Assembly (NCBI RefSeq): GCF_000340215.1
Contig: NW_006921535.1
Location: forward strand, 3,173,323-3,237,322
Direction of reading: 5' to 3'
DNA from: Pseudocercospora fijiensis CIRAD86
Taxonomy: Eukaryota; Ascomycota; Dothideomycetes; Mycosphaerellales; Mycosphaerellaceae
DNA length: 64,000 nt
In this document: one piece after another, positions 42,604 through 54,645 of the stretch
Layout of the letters: the number at the start of each line of letters is the position of its first letter
Position numbering within the stretch: position 1 is the stretch's first letter
Translations under genes and position numbers: made by a program
The notes under the pieces: model-generated
The model's input: the letters and a program-made list of their open reading frames with translations, nothing else
What the model was told of the DNA's origin: nothing
Databases searched by the model: none

Positions 42604-45123
42604 TCAGTAGCTCATACCCTCGACCCAAAAGCTAGCATTATGCGCCAAATCGGCCGATGACGAGCCCATATAAACCACGAATTCGCCGGGCTCGACGACG
42701 TATTGCATTTTTCGATTCCAGAGACCGACATCGCTGACGTTCAAGGAGATTTTGACGTCTTTCGTCTCGCCTGCGTGAAACATGACTTTCTCGAAACCTT
42801 TGAGCTGAATGTTCGGGACATCGACACTGGCGATCATGTCCTTGACGTAAAGCTGAATGACCTCGGCGCCGTCTCTCGTGCCCTGGTTCGTGACCGATAC
42901 CGAGGCGGTGATGGTGTCTGTAGATGAGACGTTCGATTTATCGAGCGTGACGTTGGAGTATGAGAAATTGGTGTAGCTGAGTCCGTATCCGAATGGAAAC
43001 CACGGATTAGGCGTGTTGAGAACATATTGATGGCCGAAGTAAAGCTGTCCGTCCGCACCTACGAAGCCTGAGTCTCCGATTTGTCGTGCTGAGTTGAGAT
43101 GATCGTAGTAGATTGGGAGGGTACCGACATCGTGCGGGAACGAGACTGAGAGCTTGCCACTGGGAGAAACAGCGCCGAACAGGATATCTGCTAGGGCGTT
43201 TCCTCCTTGCTCTGAAGGATAGAACTGCTGCACGAGACTTGCGGTTGTGTTCGAAATCCAGTCTTCGGTGATCGGTTTGCCACTTGAAAAGACCACGACG
43301 GTAGGAGTCTTGGTGTTGATGACTGCTCTGAGAAGATCTGATTGTGCGCCGACGAGGTTCAGAGAAGATAGGTCCACGTGCTCGCCTGTGGTTGCGTTTA
43401 AGCCTTGCCATAATTCGACTTGATCGCGACTCCACGTGCCGACGACGACTATGGCAACGTCGGCTTTGCTAGCAGCTTCGACGGCGGCAGGAAAGCCAGA
43501 CTGGTTCAAGCTCCAGCGTGCACAGCCTTGCGCATAACTGACGCGGTCATTGCCTAGTGCGGCCTGGATCCCGTCCAGCGGCGTTACTCCACGATATTGA
43601 GAGCCATCTACGACGTAGTCTCCATAGTTCATGAATCCATGGGCCATTGGACCAATGACGGCGACCTTTTTGTCTTTGCTGATTGGCAAGATTTGGTGAT
43701 CATTCTTCAGCAGCACAATGCTGTCTCTGTCCACTTCTCTTGCCAACTGCTGAGCATCTGGTCCGCGGATAATGCTGCTCCATTCACTCTCAGGTGCGAT
43801 CTGGTATGGCCGCTCGAACAGGCCCATCTCGAATTTCGCTCGAAGCACACGACTGACAGCAGTATCGACCACGGCGACATCCAAGCGCCCTGACGCGACC
43901 AGGTCTGGTATAGACCTGTAGCTGAAGCTGCCTCCACCCATCTCGACGTCACCGCCGGCAGGAAGAGCATTCAAAGTCACACATTCGTTGCCCTCAGTTA
44001 TAGGACTGCCATACTTAGTGAGAGGACTTGGGCAAATGCGGAACGGCTTCGCCAGCCTATCGGTAGCGCCAGCATCCGACGACACCCAGAATTTGTAGCC
44101 CCATTCATCTCTCAATATCTCGGTAAGCGTGTGCTCATCAGCGACTTGCGGCACTCCATCATAGCTCGCATAGGCGCTCATGATGGCCCAAGCTCCAGCA
44201 TCGACAATCGCCTTCTTGTAGCTTGGCAGCCATGTGGTTCGTAGCTCACGCTCGCCTCCATGCACTGGTCCCGTGTTCAAGCCCTGCTCCGGTTCGCTTG
44301 ATGCTGTAAAGTGCTTTACCATAGCACTGACGTTCAGACTCTGCACGCCTTTCACGTAAGCGTAAGCAATCTCTCCAGCCAAGTAACCATCTTCCCCAAA
44401 GGTTTCCTCGACGCGGCCATAACGAGGCTCTCGAGCCAGATCTGCAAGTGGTGCAAACACCTGCGATATGCCAAGAGCTTGGGCCTCGCGAGCGATCTGG
44501 ACGGCCATGGCCTGTACTTGCATTCTGTTCCAGCTGCACGCGTAGCCTATTGGGGAGTTGAAGATGGTGGCATTCCCGACACGGAAGCCGTGGATGCCCT
44601 CGGTCTGCACGATGGGCGGTATTCCGAGGCGGGTGCTGTTCACGGCATAATCAATGCCTCGTTTGATGTTAGAAGCCAGCCAGTCCCATGGGATGGTGTA
44701 ACCGGCCCAGACCTAAAGGTGAAGGGTGGAAGCATTAGCAGATGTCCCACCAGGTGACTCGAGTGGCGACTGAGAGTGAGACAAGAGGGCTACACGGCGG
44801 GAATGTGCAGGATGAGGGATTCTGCCCGTGGGTTTACTCACCATGCCAGCCTTCTGCTCAAAGTTCGCTTCCAGCCCTGATTGGTTGAAGGCACCTGTGG
44901 TCGTATTGAACCAATTGGAGATGTCGCCTTGCATGAGCTGAGCGGTCTTTTCCTGGATTGTCATGCGAGACACCAGATCTTTGACTCGGTCTCCAACAGG
45001 GAGGGATGGGTCCTTGTATGGCGCGCGGGCCAATGGTGAGTACTCCCCATCATGGTCAGGCTGCGGGTTCGCAAGTGCTGTCGTGCTCGCTATGAGCAGA
45101 CCCAGTTTCTGTAGCCAAAGCAT
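42604..45123 (-). CDS. Secreted GH3 glycoside hydrolase (beta-glucosidase/xylosidase)
   Basis: Cleaves terminal non-reducing beta-glucosyl or xylosyl residues outside the cell. Exon 1 is 44842-45123 and exon 2 is 42604-44712, with a 129-nt intron; 796 aa. A signal peptide is evident (MLWLQKLGLLIASTTALANP). The GH3 N-domain contains LVSRMTIQEKTAQLMQGD, PPIVQTEGIHGF and MVKHFTASSEPEQG. The catalytic nucleophile box is FWVSSDAGATDRL, with Asp307 as the likely nucleophile. The GH3 C-domain (VAVIGPMAHGFMNYGDYV; GKLSVSFPHDVGTLPIYYD) and a fibronectin-III-like domain (NQGTRDGAEVIQLYVKD) follow. All parts are present. Several N-glycosylation sequons (NTT, NQS, NVS) fit secretion. The exact substrate cannot be told. 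Confidence 0.9.
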
Positions 45124-45739
45124 GACGTTCTGGACGAGGTCTCAAGCACTGCCACCAAAGCTGAGCAAGGAAAGAGATGGAGTTAGTTATACTTGCTTCT
45201 GGCCTACACACTGCATCACGCATCGCGTGAAAGAGAGCCGCACGCTGCACGGAAATTGACTGAATGTCGCAAGGCCCATGGGATTCCATGCGTCCCCCGC
45301 ATTTTGATGTGACTTGTTCCTGCGCGACCGGCTGAATTGATGAGCGCTGCAGGTCTGCTGTATCCATGATGCAGGCCGGGTCTGCCGCTCTGGCACTTCC
45401 TGAAGAGTCGCGGCTAAAGTTGTGCTCGTGGTGTTGCTGGAGAGATTATCTGATTCTTGTGATTGGTGTACGGAGGAGTTGGTACAGTAGAACACGTGAG
45501 AGTGGTCGGCGGTCGGTGGCCGGTGGCCGGTCGGCAGCCGGATGCCGGATGCAGCATTTCGATTGCTGCACGTCTATACCGCTCTCAGTTCCGCAGCAAC
45601 AGTACATGTAGTACCGAGCATCACCGTGTCATATTGCAAATGTAGCCGCGCAGCTACTGCCATCGCGAGCTCTGCCACGTCTGCATTCACCTTCCTTGAC
45701 CCCTCGACTTCTTGAAAGCAATCAGCCATCATCGCCGCC
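45124..45739. other. Divergent promoter, GH3 gene / Sds3-like gene
   Basis: About 620 bases. Imperfect GGTCGGC/GGTGGCC repeats lie near 45505-45545. No coding signal. Confidence 0.5.
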
Positions 45740-47621
45740 ATGGCTATTGCACGACACCATTCGCCGGTTTTCGAAGCGTCGCCTTCACCGCAACCGCTGC
45801 CTCTCACCAAGCGCGACGTACGCCGCAACAGGATCATGGAGAAGCTGCAAGGCATGATCGATACCTTTGCCCAGAACCAGAACCAACACTATCGCGCACA
45901 ACTACAAGGCGTTCAGGTGGACATGACCTTGGTTCTGAATGCCGATCCCTATACAGACGGTCCTCTGGGCGACAGCCACGACGACATACAAGAGCTGATT
46001 CAAGGCTTGATGAAAGGCGATCCACAGGGTAACGGAGGAGTCAGCTTACCCAATGACGATAACGTCAAAGCTGATTTCTGGAGCATTGCTGGCAAGCGTT
46101 ATGGCGAGTTTGTCAGAGATGTCAACGAGTCCATTGAGCAGCGCGATACCGATCTTACAGCCTTGCATGTAAGTGGCCAACCTGGCTCTGGAGACTTGTT
46201 AATCAGAACGAAGAGTGCTGACTTTTGGGGGGTAACAGGACAACTACGAATCCGCTCTCGCTGAGCTGAACCGCCTACACGAGCAGCGGTTACATCAAGC
46301 CGAAGAGGAGCACAAAGCCCTCTCAGCCACCATCCGCGATCGCCTGATCACCACGTTAAACAAGAAGCGCCAACAGCTCATGCGCGAGAAGGAGCAGCTT
46401 GACATTTCCGACAGCAACGCCATGCTTCTCCACCCAAACCACTTTAGCATCGGCAACAACCCAGGCTCACCTTCACAGACTGGCCTAGGCGTGAACAAGC
46501 GAACGAGATACCTGCGACACCACCGCGCGGCGAGTCCGGCTCCTGCAGCCGCAGAGCCTGGCGAGGTTGGCAAGAGAAAGAGAAAATTGGCACCAGCTGA
46601 CGACGACGCCGGCAACGAGTCACCTATACCACACCTTTCTGGTGGCAGAAGCCCGTTCAAGGAAGCCAAGAGCGTGCGAGAATACGCACAATTTGAAGCA
46701 CCCGCATACTCTATCGAGAGACTGTTCACCGAGAAAGAGCTTGCGATGGCCACACAGACTGCGAAGACGGCAACGTGGAAGTACTTCAACCAGTCTGACA
46801 GAAAAGAGTCGGGCTCAACTAGCAATGCTACTGCTGTCCCTTCTGTAGACGGCGAGGTTGTCGAGTCAGCGGAAACCGCGGTGGACGAACCTATGGCAGA
46901 TGCGCCAGCAAATGCCGCAGATACACCTCCACCATCCGAGCCGCCTGCTTCCGTGGGCATGGAGCGGCAGAGCTCGCATCAAGTTCTGACGCGTGGTGGT
47001 GCGAGAGCAAACCCGCTGGCAGCACTCTCGGATCTCGCCAACGCGGCCGCTGCAGCCTCTGGCAGTACTGCAGAGCCGATCGTGAGAGACAAGCCTTTCA
47101 TGCCTGTCCCGCCTGACTTTAATGCTACTCTACGCTCAGAGAAGTCCGGTGCTCCAACGCCTAACCCCGTCGGAGTATTGGAGCTCGAGAACGATTTCGA
47201 GATGATGCGTGACTTGGGTGCAGATGGCGTTGCAGCAGATTCTGAGGACGCTCAACAGGACGAGCGGGCGGAGAAAGCCAGGATCGACCGTCGTCGCCTA
47301 CTCGACCAGGCGCTTGGTAACAGTGGTGTTCAGGCACCATACAGGCTGCCGAATCTGGAGACCGGCCCGGGTGCCCTGATCGGTCGTGGCGTTGATCGCG
47401 AACCGCGGACTGGATTCGCTCCGGCGTTACCGCCTGTCGTGCAGATTGAAAGCAGGCTGAAGACGAGCGCGGCAGTATTGGGTGTTCCCGGAAGCAGCAT
47501 GGCCGCTGCTCTAGGAGGCAGATTAGGCGGGGAGCCTATGTCTCGAACGACAAGCGCCGGAGGCATCAGCGAGTTGGGAGATCCTCCAAGCAGACGGGGA
47601 GGTGCTCGAAGATTGGTGTGA
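45740..47621 (+). CDS. Sds3/Dep1-like subunit of a histone deacetylase complex
   Basis: Probably part of the Rpd3-Sin3 corepressor. Exons are 45740-46168 and 46239-47621, with a 70-nt intron; 603 aa. The start lies in a strong context (GCCGCCATGG). The N-terminal 150 residues hold the recognisable part: LTKRDVRRNRIMEKLQGMID, then HYRAQLQGVQVDMTLVLNAD followed by PY. These are helices typical of the fungal Sds3/Dep1-like group. The coiled coil continues after the intron (NYESALAELNRLHEQRLHQA, TLNKKRQQLMREKEQLD). A basic stretch follows (GKRKRKLAP), then EAPAYSIERLFTEKELAMAT and a disordered Ala/Pro/Gly-rich tail. Family placement is from memory of the pattern and is moderate; nuclear chromatin function is inferred. 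Confidence 0.6.
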
Positions 47622-48601
47622 GCAGTCGCACAAGAATGCGATTTGAGTTCGATTTAGCGTGGCGTTGGTAGAGGCATGCTTGTTAGGCTGGAACTTTTAT
47701 CATCTATCGAATGTTGACGAATACTCCCCCGATCATCCTCCTGGATTTTCAATCTACAATGCTCAATGCCGAAGCTTGACTGGAAACAGGTACTGCCTGT
47801 GGTGAGATACTGACGGGCGTTGCCAGGACATCGACTAGTAATCTATACCTGTTCGTCATCACGAACTGTGGAGAGCTGAGATGTGCGATGCCGGGATACC
47901 GACTGGCAATCTGTACATTGGGGGGCAATAGGGATTGTGGAGAGCTGTGAGATTGGTATCAGTCTATCAAGGCTCACATGCAGCCTCAATAATATCTTAG
48001 CCTCACTGCCAGCTTTAAGTCCGCGGGCACAGTGCCATTTGGCGTGGAAGCTGGCAAAGATTGTCCCAATTGCAGGAGAGTCGCCACTTCGTACGAGCTC
48101 CAATACGTGCATGTCCAGAACTCTCGGAGAGCTTAACATTCAGAAGAAGTAGATCTGCTCAGCCCGGCCGAGAAGTCAACTCTCTTTCTCCGGCCTCAAA
48201 CGCGAGTAGAGGTTAGCTTCCCGCGAGCCGTGCCGCCGCCGAACGAGTGAAGGGAAGGATTGCTTTTGTGCCGTCGGTCTGTACCCAGAATGCGTATTTC
48301 TGCAGACATATACGCATCAGTGGCACAGCTGGTCTCCAACGTGGGTTCCTGATATTGTTTGCACCTGTAGCGGAGATAAGATTGGGACAAACCTCATCAT
48401 GATGTCTGAAGACATCGAAGTCCGAAGGACCAGAGGTGGAAAGCAGTATAAGAAGACGATTCCAGCTCGATGAGAATGTTGTGTTGTCACAGTCAATCAA
48501 GCACATCATAATCAAGAACATCTGAAGGACACATTCGAACATACCTTTTGGCATCCAATTGCACCGAAAGAGGTACCACAGAGCATACCATCTCCCGCAT
48601 C
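47622..48601. other. Intergenic, no gene recognised
   Basis: About 980 bases. A 20-base motif around TGTGGAGAGCTG.GA occurs twice (near 47867 and 47937). The final 100 bases are the NmrA-like gene's leader. Confidence 0.45.
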
Positions 48602-49585
48602 ATGTCGTCCTCGAACTACATCAAGAACGTCGCCATTGTTGGGGCAAGCGGCAACAGCGGTAGCTACATGGTCAAAGAGCTGCTGGCTACTGGCAAGCAC
48701 ACCGTCACAGCCATCTCGCGTATCGACAGCAAGAACAAGCTTCCAGAAGGCGTCAAGGTCGCTCGCGTCGATTACAGCAAGTTCGACACGCTGGTCGAAG
48801 CTCTCAACGGACAAGATGCTTTGGTCATTACGCTGAGCAGTGTCGCCGACCATAGCCAACAGGATGAGCTCATCAAAGCAGCAGCCAAGGCCGGCGTTTC
48901 CTGGATCATGCCCAATGACTGGGCACCGGACACCCACCACGAGGGCCTCGTGAAAGATGTGACTTTGTTCCAAGGTACGGTGAAGACCAGGAAGCTGATT
49001 GAGGAGACTCCAGGAGTGTCCCATTTATCAGTATCAACAGGCTACTGGTATGAGTGGTCCTTGTCAATCCCTGGCTCATACGGCTTTGACTTGGTAAAGC
49101 GAGAGGTGACATTCTTCGACAATGGCGAGACCAAGATCTCAACATCTACCTGGCCTCAAGTCGGTCGTGCTGTTGCTGCCATCTTGAGCTTGCCGATCAA
49201 CCCGGAAGGCGACGCAATGGGATGTCTCGAAGACTTCCGCAACAAGACTTTCTACGTCAATTCATTCACCGTGAGCCAGCGGGATATGTTCGAATCGGCA
49301 CTTCGCGTGACAGGCACGAAGGAAAGTGATTGGAAGATCACAAAGGAGCCAGCGAAGGAGAGATACCATGCTGGTTTGAAGGAATTCCAGAATGGGGACC
49401 GAAGGGGCTTCGTAAAAGTCATGTATACCAGAGTATTCTACCCCGATGGCAATGGAGATTTTGAAAGCAGCAGAGGCGTTGCTAACGAGCTCCTTGGGCT
49501 GCCGAAGGAGAGCCTCGATGAAGCCACCAAAGCTGCCATTCAGAGAGCCATTGACATTCCAGGAGGCTATTCCGTTTCGAAGTAA
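48602..49585 (+). CDS. NmrA-like / isoflavone-reductase-like NAD(P)-binding protein
   Basis: Atypical SDR of the NmrA/PCBER group, 327 aa, one exon. Members act as redox sensors or small-molecule reductases. The start chosen is ATG 48602 (MSSSNYIKN), since the Rossmann strand follows directly: NVAIVGASGNSGSYMVKEL, with G14-x-x-G17-x-x-G20. An in-frame ATG 54 bases upstream would add 18 unlike residues. DALVITLSSVADHSQQDELI and GVSWIMPNDWAPDTHHEG are typical of fungal members. GYWYEWSLSIPGSYGFDL marks the substrate region. There is no catalytic YxxxK of classical SDRs. No linked pathway gene is nearby, so the substrate is unknown. Confidence 0.85.
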   Translation: MSSSNYIKNVAIVGASGNSGSYMVKELLATGKHTVTAISRIDSKNKLPEGVKVARVDYSKFDTLVEALNGQDALVITLSSVADHSQQDELIKAAAKAGVSWIMPNDWAPDTHHEGLVKDVTLFQGTVKTRKLIEETPGVSHLSVSTGYWYEWSLSIPGSYGFDLVKREVTFFDNGETKISTSTWPQVGRAVAAILSLPINPEGDAMGCLEDFRNKTFYVNSFTVSQRDMFESALRVTGTKESDWKITKEPAKERYHAGLKEFQNGDRRGFVKVMYTRVFYPDGNGDFESSRGVANELLGLPKESLDEATKAAIQRAIDIPGGYSVSK

Positions 49586-50163
49586 TTGAGCGAGGCGATC
49601 TGTGGGTGATTATGACAGCCAGGCAGTTAGTAGTTGTTGATCGAATAGAATCAAGGGTGAAGAACGAAAACACGCTTCCTTGACCGCCAAGCATACTGCC
49701 ATCCAATTACACTCTGTTCCTCGCCTGCGCCACTTTGTGCTATTGGAGGGCCATCATGCACCTCGGCCGGTCACAGCTTCGAGTTGCTGCAGGGCAGGTA
49801 GATGTATTGGTGAAGGAGAGGCCGTTCGAGTGGCGAATGGCCTTCCATGTTCCTCGCCTCGCAGATGCAGCACTGTCCAGCTGAGCGTTGACCGTAGCCT
49901 CGCAGATCTCTTCTTTTGCACAGGTTGGTGCTACAGTACATACATACAGTGGTAGGAGGATAGCTGGTCAACAGAAGCTGCACCAACGCGCCAGAAGCAG
50001 TGGCGGACGCGATCGCGCAAGACTGAGCCCCATTTGCAACGTATAGACGGCCATAAGAACGCGAAAGAAGGAAGCTGGTGATGCAGCCATCAGTGAACAG
50101 AACCAGACACGAGCGCAGGGTTGCGCATACGAACGAGACTTGAGGCAGCCGACACGAGAACCC
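49586..50163. other. Intergenic
   Basis: 3' flank of the NmrA-like gene and promoter/leader of the BTB gene. Nothing recognised. Confidence 0.5.
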
Positions 50164-51831
50164 ATGATGGTATCGCACCATCCTCCGCCGTATTCAGACC
50201 TGGGCCTGCCGCCACTGGCAGCTACAGCGCCAGTGTATGCTCGTGCTCCTCGCGCAGCATCAGTGAATTCCGGACGCTCGCATACACGCAGACACAGCTC
50301 GCGACATGCCCGAAGTCATCATGGAGGATCGAGTCATGTCGCGCAGAACGAGTTCCCCTTCTTCTCGCATACTGGAGACGTCGAGATCATCATTGGAAAC
50401 GAAAGCGGGCGGAAAGAGCAGAGATACCTTTTGCACAGGTTGATTTTGAGCCAGTGCTCTGGTTTCTTCGAGGCAGGAACGCGAGCAGAATGGAGTGGAC
50501 GGATGATTGAAAATGCTGGTAGTTCAACTGGTACCGCTGGCGGACTGGCTCGGATCAATGAAACTGAGAGCGTGACGGCGGGCAGCAGTTCACGGGCAAG
50601 CAGTCAAGAGCGAAGACCTTCATATGAGCAAGGGAAGCGAAAATGGAGATACGAACTCGACTGGCGAGCGGCCGGCGAGGACGATATGCCTATGCTTGTG
50701 CAGAAAGATCACACTCCTGGTTCCATGTTTGGAGGTGATGGACCACCGGCTGTGCGAAACAAGCCGCCTATATCCAACGACAGCTTCTTTCGCAGCGTGG
50801 CCCACTTCAGCACGCTCAATCTGACCGAGAGAAATCAGCCCAGCGTACCCGCGGAACCTGGCGATGAGGTTCTCAAGGACTATGATAACCTGTTCCGGAC
50901 GATGTATCAATACCCACCGACATTAGATACTGTCAACATCGCCACGGCATATACCGAGTGCAAAGCGCTTCTGCACCTCGCAGATATGTACGATGCTCTG
51001 GAGATTGTGGGAACACGCGTTGATCACCATCTCCTACGATTTGGTGCTCGATTGTTCAAGCAGATTGCGAAGTATCCACCGAGCTACCTCAAGCTAGGGT
51101 ATTTGGCACGCTCGCGCACCATCTTCACAGAAGCTCTGATCCACGTTGTGGGACAATGGCCTCTTGCAGCGCCGCAGCTTCGCGGTCAGGTTAACATCAA
51201 TGTTATGGAACTTCTTGAAGACAAGGTCGATGAGCTGAGAGAGCTTGAGGAGCGCGTTGAAAGCAAGCTGTGGAGACTCAATCTCACCACAAGTCGAGGC
51301 GAGCGTGTCACGCCCAGCAATGACTTCCTATCGTGGCTCGCCATGTCTCTATTCAGGCAATGGCTAGCTGAGAATACGACGCCTGCACCTACAGGCATTC
51401 TCAAGGATACAACCCGACCAGCATCGGGCAATGCAGCTCAATCGACTCGATCTTCTAGTCGAGGAGAAAATCACGCCGTCTCCCAGCGTGTGTCCCAACA
51501 GCCTGCCTCGCAGGTGCAGCCCGTCCAGAACACCACCGGCCGAGTGTATCGTCTTATCGGATCCTCGGATCCATCGAAGTATCTCAACCACGATCAGCTT
51601 AAAAGATTTTTGAAAGCACCCAGTACGCAGCTAGGTACAGACTTTTACACTCGCGACAATCTGAAGCGCTTCGAGCGCAGGATCGACGAGGTCAAGAATC
51701 TCGCCCGAGATGCTGTGAAACCGCTCATGCGAAATTTCCTCGAACTAGATCTTCGAGACTTCAGCCCTGCAGGTCTGGGCTATTTGACATGTACACGACT
51801 CGAGGACCGAGACATACCATGGGACGAATGA
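50164..51831 (+). CDS. BTB/POZ-domain protein
   Basis: 555 aa in one exon. The first ATG in frame is at 50164; the open frame above begins with a TTG. A disordered His/Ser/Arg-rich front (RSHTRRHSSRHARSHHGGSS) leads into a BTB fold: GDVEIIIGNESGRKEQRYLL, HRLILSQCSGFFEAG, then after a long insert the helices DYDNLFRTMYQYPPTLDTV and ALLHLADMYDALEIVGTRVD. The insert within the BTB domain (about 110 Ser/Gly/Arg residues) is unusually long but is seen in fungal BTB proteins. The C-terminal half has a helix bundle and KDTTRPASG-type low complexity, then a conserved-looking end (MRNFLELDLRDFSPAGLGYL). It may be a cullin-3 adaptor or a protein-interaction module; targets are unknown. Confidence 0.75.
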   Translation: MMVSHHPPPYSDLGLPPLAATAPVYARAPRAASVNSGRSHTRRHSSRHARSHHGGSSHVAQNEFPFFSHTGDVEIIIGNESGRKEQRYLLHRLILSQCSGFFEAGTRAEWSGRMIENAGSSTGTAGGLARINETESVTAGSSSRASSQERRPSYEQGKRKWRYELDWRAAGEDDMPMLVQKDHTPGSMFGGDGPPAVRNKPPISNDSFFRSVAHFSTLNLTERNQPSVPAEPGDEVLKDYDNLFRTMYQYPPTLDTVNIATAYTECKALLHLADMYDALEIVGTRVDHHLLRFGARLFKQIAKYPPSYLKLGYLARSRTIFTEALIHVVGQWPLAAPQLRGQVNINVMELLEDKVDELRELEERVESKLWRLNLTTSRGERVTPSNDFLSWLAMSLFRQWLAENTTPAPTGILKDTTRPASGNAAQSTRSSSRGENHAVSQRVSQQPASQVQPVQNTTGRVYRLIGSSDPSKYLNHDQLKRFLKAPSTQLGTDFYTRDNLKRFERRIDEVKNLARDAVKPLMRNFLELDLRDFSPAGLGYLTCTRLEDRDIPWDE

Positions 51832-54645
51832 TGGCATTGCATAATAGTGAGGAGAATGCTGTGTTGTTTTGCGTTTGAAGCGAGATACCCCAACTTTGAC
51901 AGACTTCTTTGTAGGCAGACTATACCCACACCTGTACCAAGCGACCCAGACTTCCCTCCATTCACGCACTGCCTTTTTCTAATAACACTGGAACAGTGAT
52001 TGGCATCCGAGACCCCTACACTAGTGGGAGTACACGGGTATGCGGGCAACAGCCTCATAGCGTCCCAAGCTGACCATAGAGAAACCCATCATCATTCGCG
52101 ACAAGCTGGTGGCACGCCAATGGATGTCCAAAGTCAACAATGCCTGCCCTCGAAATCTAGTGGACGAACGAACGCCAAACCAAACCAAACCGACCCAAAC
52201 TCCACATTATTGCAGAAGAAACCGGCTCATCAGGTCTCTTTGTCTCAGCTCAGCCAAAGGACATGATCAAACCACCAACACGTTACACAAGCGAGCGAGT
52301 CGAAAAAATTCCCCCAACTCAGAAACCATTTCTTACCCCCAAGACTGGAATTCTCTGACACGGACACCAACGGCTGTCCCCAACTCAATTTAAATACCGA
52401 CATGAAAACATTTTTCTGATTTGATACCACCCACCACTCTCCCACTCATTCTTAAAAATAAACGTGTTGGAACGGAATGATTTTTTTTAAGCTGGCATGT
52501 ACCCTGTGTTGTTTCAGAACGTCCACGTCCACGTCCACGTCCGCCGTCTCAGTCAGCGCCGAGATTTGGCGGCTGAGAGCCTGAGAATTTTTTTTTTTGG
52601 AAATGTATAGTATTTGGTTGGTGAGTGGGAGGGTATGCACTAGTGGGAGGACGAATTCAATCTTGAAAATGCGGCACATTTCGTGGTAGTGATTTGATAC
52701 CGGCATTGGTTGTTCCAAGATGGGAATGTAGTGGTTCGGGATGTGGCGGTTTTGGGGGCCGGAGCCGTCAACGTGTGTATGTAGGCATATCGTGGTTTGT
52801 TCTAAGTATGGAAGGAATGCGATTTCTGGGCATGCTTGTCAAGTGTGTGATGATTAACTCGTGTTTGTTCGAGATGTCGACTCTCGAGTACTGATGGAGA
52901 TTCGGAAGGCCATGTTCTTATTAGAGAAGATTGCTCTTCTCCATCGCCGCTGGTAAGCAGTCATCATTATTCGCTGGTGAAATGGTCAGCACAATAAAAG
53001 CACCTCGCTAAGCTTTGCATCCCACACGGCAACTGGCGGTTGTTGCAACTCAGTTTTCAGTATATTCTATCACGTCTCCTGTTTAGTCTCATCAAAAGGT
53101 CCCGTCCCTTCGCTGGGGCGCAACTGAACGAATTTTCCAATTCCATACCCAGTGGAAGTCTAGGCAAGCTCATCATACCTTGTCGCCATTCACGATTGCA
53201 CGATTGGCCTAAGCGCAGTTCACGCCAGTGGGATGTCAAAGTCTGCGCTTCCTGAAGGACTTCCAGGCTGTCTTAGAGACATGGGAATCCAGAACCATTG
53301 ACAACCTGCAGAGCCTCAATCCTCACCGCCAAAGTCCGGTCATTCGTCGTGTTGCAGTGGGCGCCAGTGGAAGTGCAACTCACGGGCCTTTTTGAAGGAT
53401 GCGAGTTGGTGTTGAAACCAAGCAAATCTTCTCATGGTCCGGCTGGTGGACCAGGCCAGTGCCTTGAACGAAATGTCTGCATTTGGGATTACATGTGCGA
53501 TGATTCGTATGCTGGAAAGCGGCAGCTAATGGGAGTGCCAACTCTGATATCCCGCAGGAATGACTCCCTGTCTTGGGTCCGTGATGTGTCTCATGGATCT
53601 TGAGACATGGGGCAGAACCGCGATGAGCCGGGAACGTTCTTAAGTTCGCTGTCGACAGTCTCGTTGCTGTTCGTGTGATGAGCTCGCGTGTTCGTCATTG
53701 ACTGCCTGCGAGCCGCTGACGTGCTTGTGGCACCACGGTAGCGATCCGAAGACGACGGGGCGAAAATGGGAGCCAAGATGCTTCAAACGGTTGCCGAGTC
53801 AGGCCATGTGCATTGTTGCAAGCAGGGTAAGCAATTGGGCGACTAATGAAGGCAACTAAGGGATGTCAAAAGTCAATCTCCAACTGCCGACGCTGTGGAA
53901 GCTTGGATGGTGGTTATCTTGGCTTTGGACCTTGGGTTGAACTTCGACCGGGGTCGACTAACGGATGACTAGGGCGTGACGGTGCCGGTGTGCAACCGGT
54001 GCGTGTTTAGCATGTTATCAGCTTGACCTTATTAGGCGGAAGGTGCCAGGAGAGAAGGAAAGAGAATTGTATCTATTTATTGAAGAAAGGCATCTTGTCA
54101 TTCGTCGTAGAAAAGTATCTTACGCATACAAAGTACGAGGCTTGTATCGCCTCATTGCAGGAGCATCCTCTCCAAAAGCAAATCAATTCCCATGAAAAAA
54201 GAAGTCTGTGGCCGAGGATAGTACGTACCATCGTCCAACAGTGTGCAGCAGTGTCGCAGTGAAGCTCAGCTCAGATAGAAACCATAACCAGCCACGAGAA
54301 CGCCGTTTCAAACCCATAATGCCGATGTGTGATGCCTTCCTCCTGTCCCATATTTGTGCCTCCTTTTCTGGTCGCTATGCTGTGGTCGGTCGTCGTAATG
54401 TAACAGTCTTGATTATCATAAGTTTGGCCGAAGCTTCTTTGTCGTAAGTTTTGTCGATTTCGAATTCAGTGCGAACACATCTAACGCGCACGCTGGCGGC
54501 ACTCCTCAGAACTCATCATATCTTCTGGCTTTGGGAGAGTCGCAAGCCAGTCATGTATGCGCCGGTTTCTATCGATGGGGGTGGCAAGCAGATGGAGCTT
54601 GGCAGCCATCAAGTGATGCTGCATCATATCCAGGCAGTCGCGCAA
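51832..54645. other. 2.8-kb gene-free stretch
   Basis: No supported gene on either strand. It contains (CCAAA)3-type repeats near 52175-52200, a (GTCCAC)3 tract at 52521-52542, T-rich runs near 52484 and 52589, and otherwise unremarkable sequence. It separates the BTB gene from the end of the PSP1 gene and may contain an unrecognised lncRNA or decayed DNA. Confidence 0.45.
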
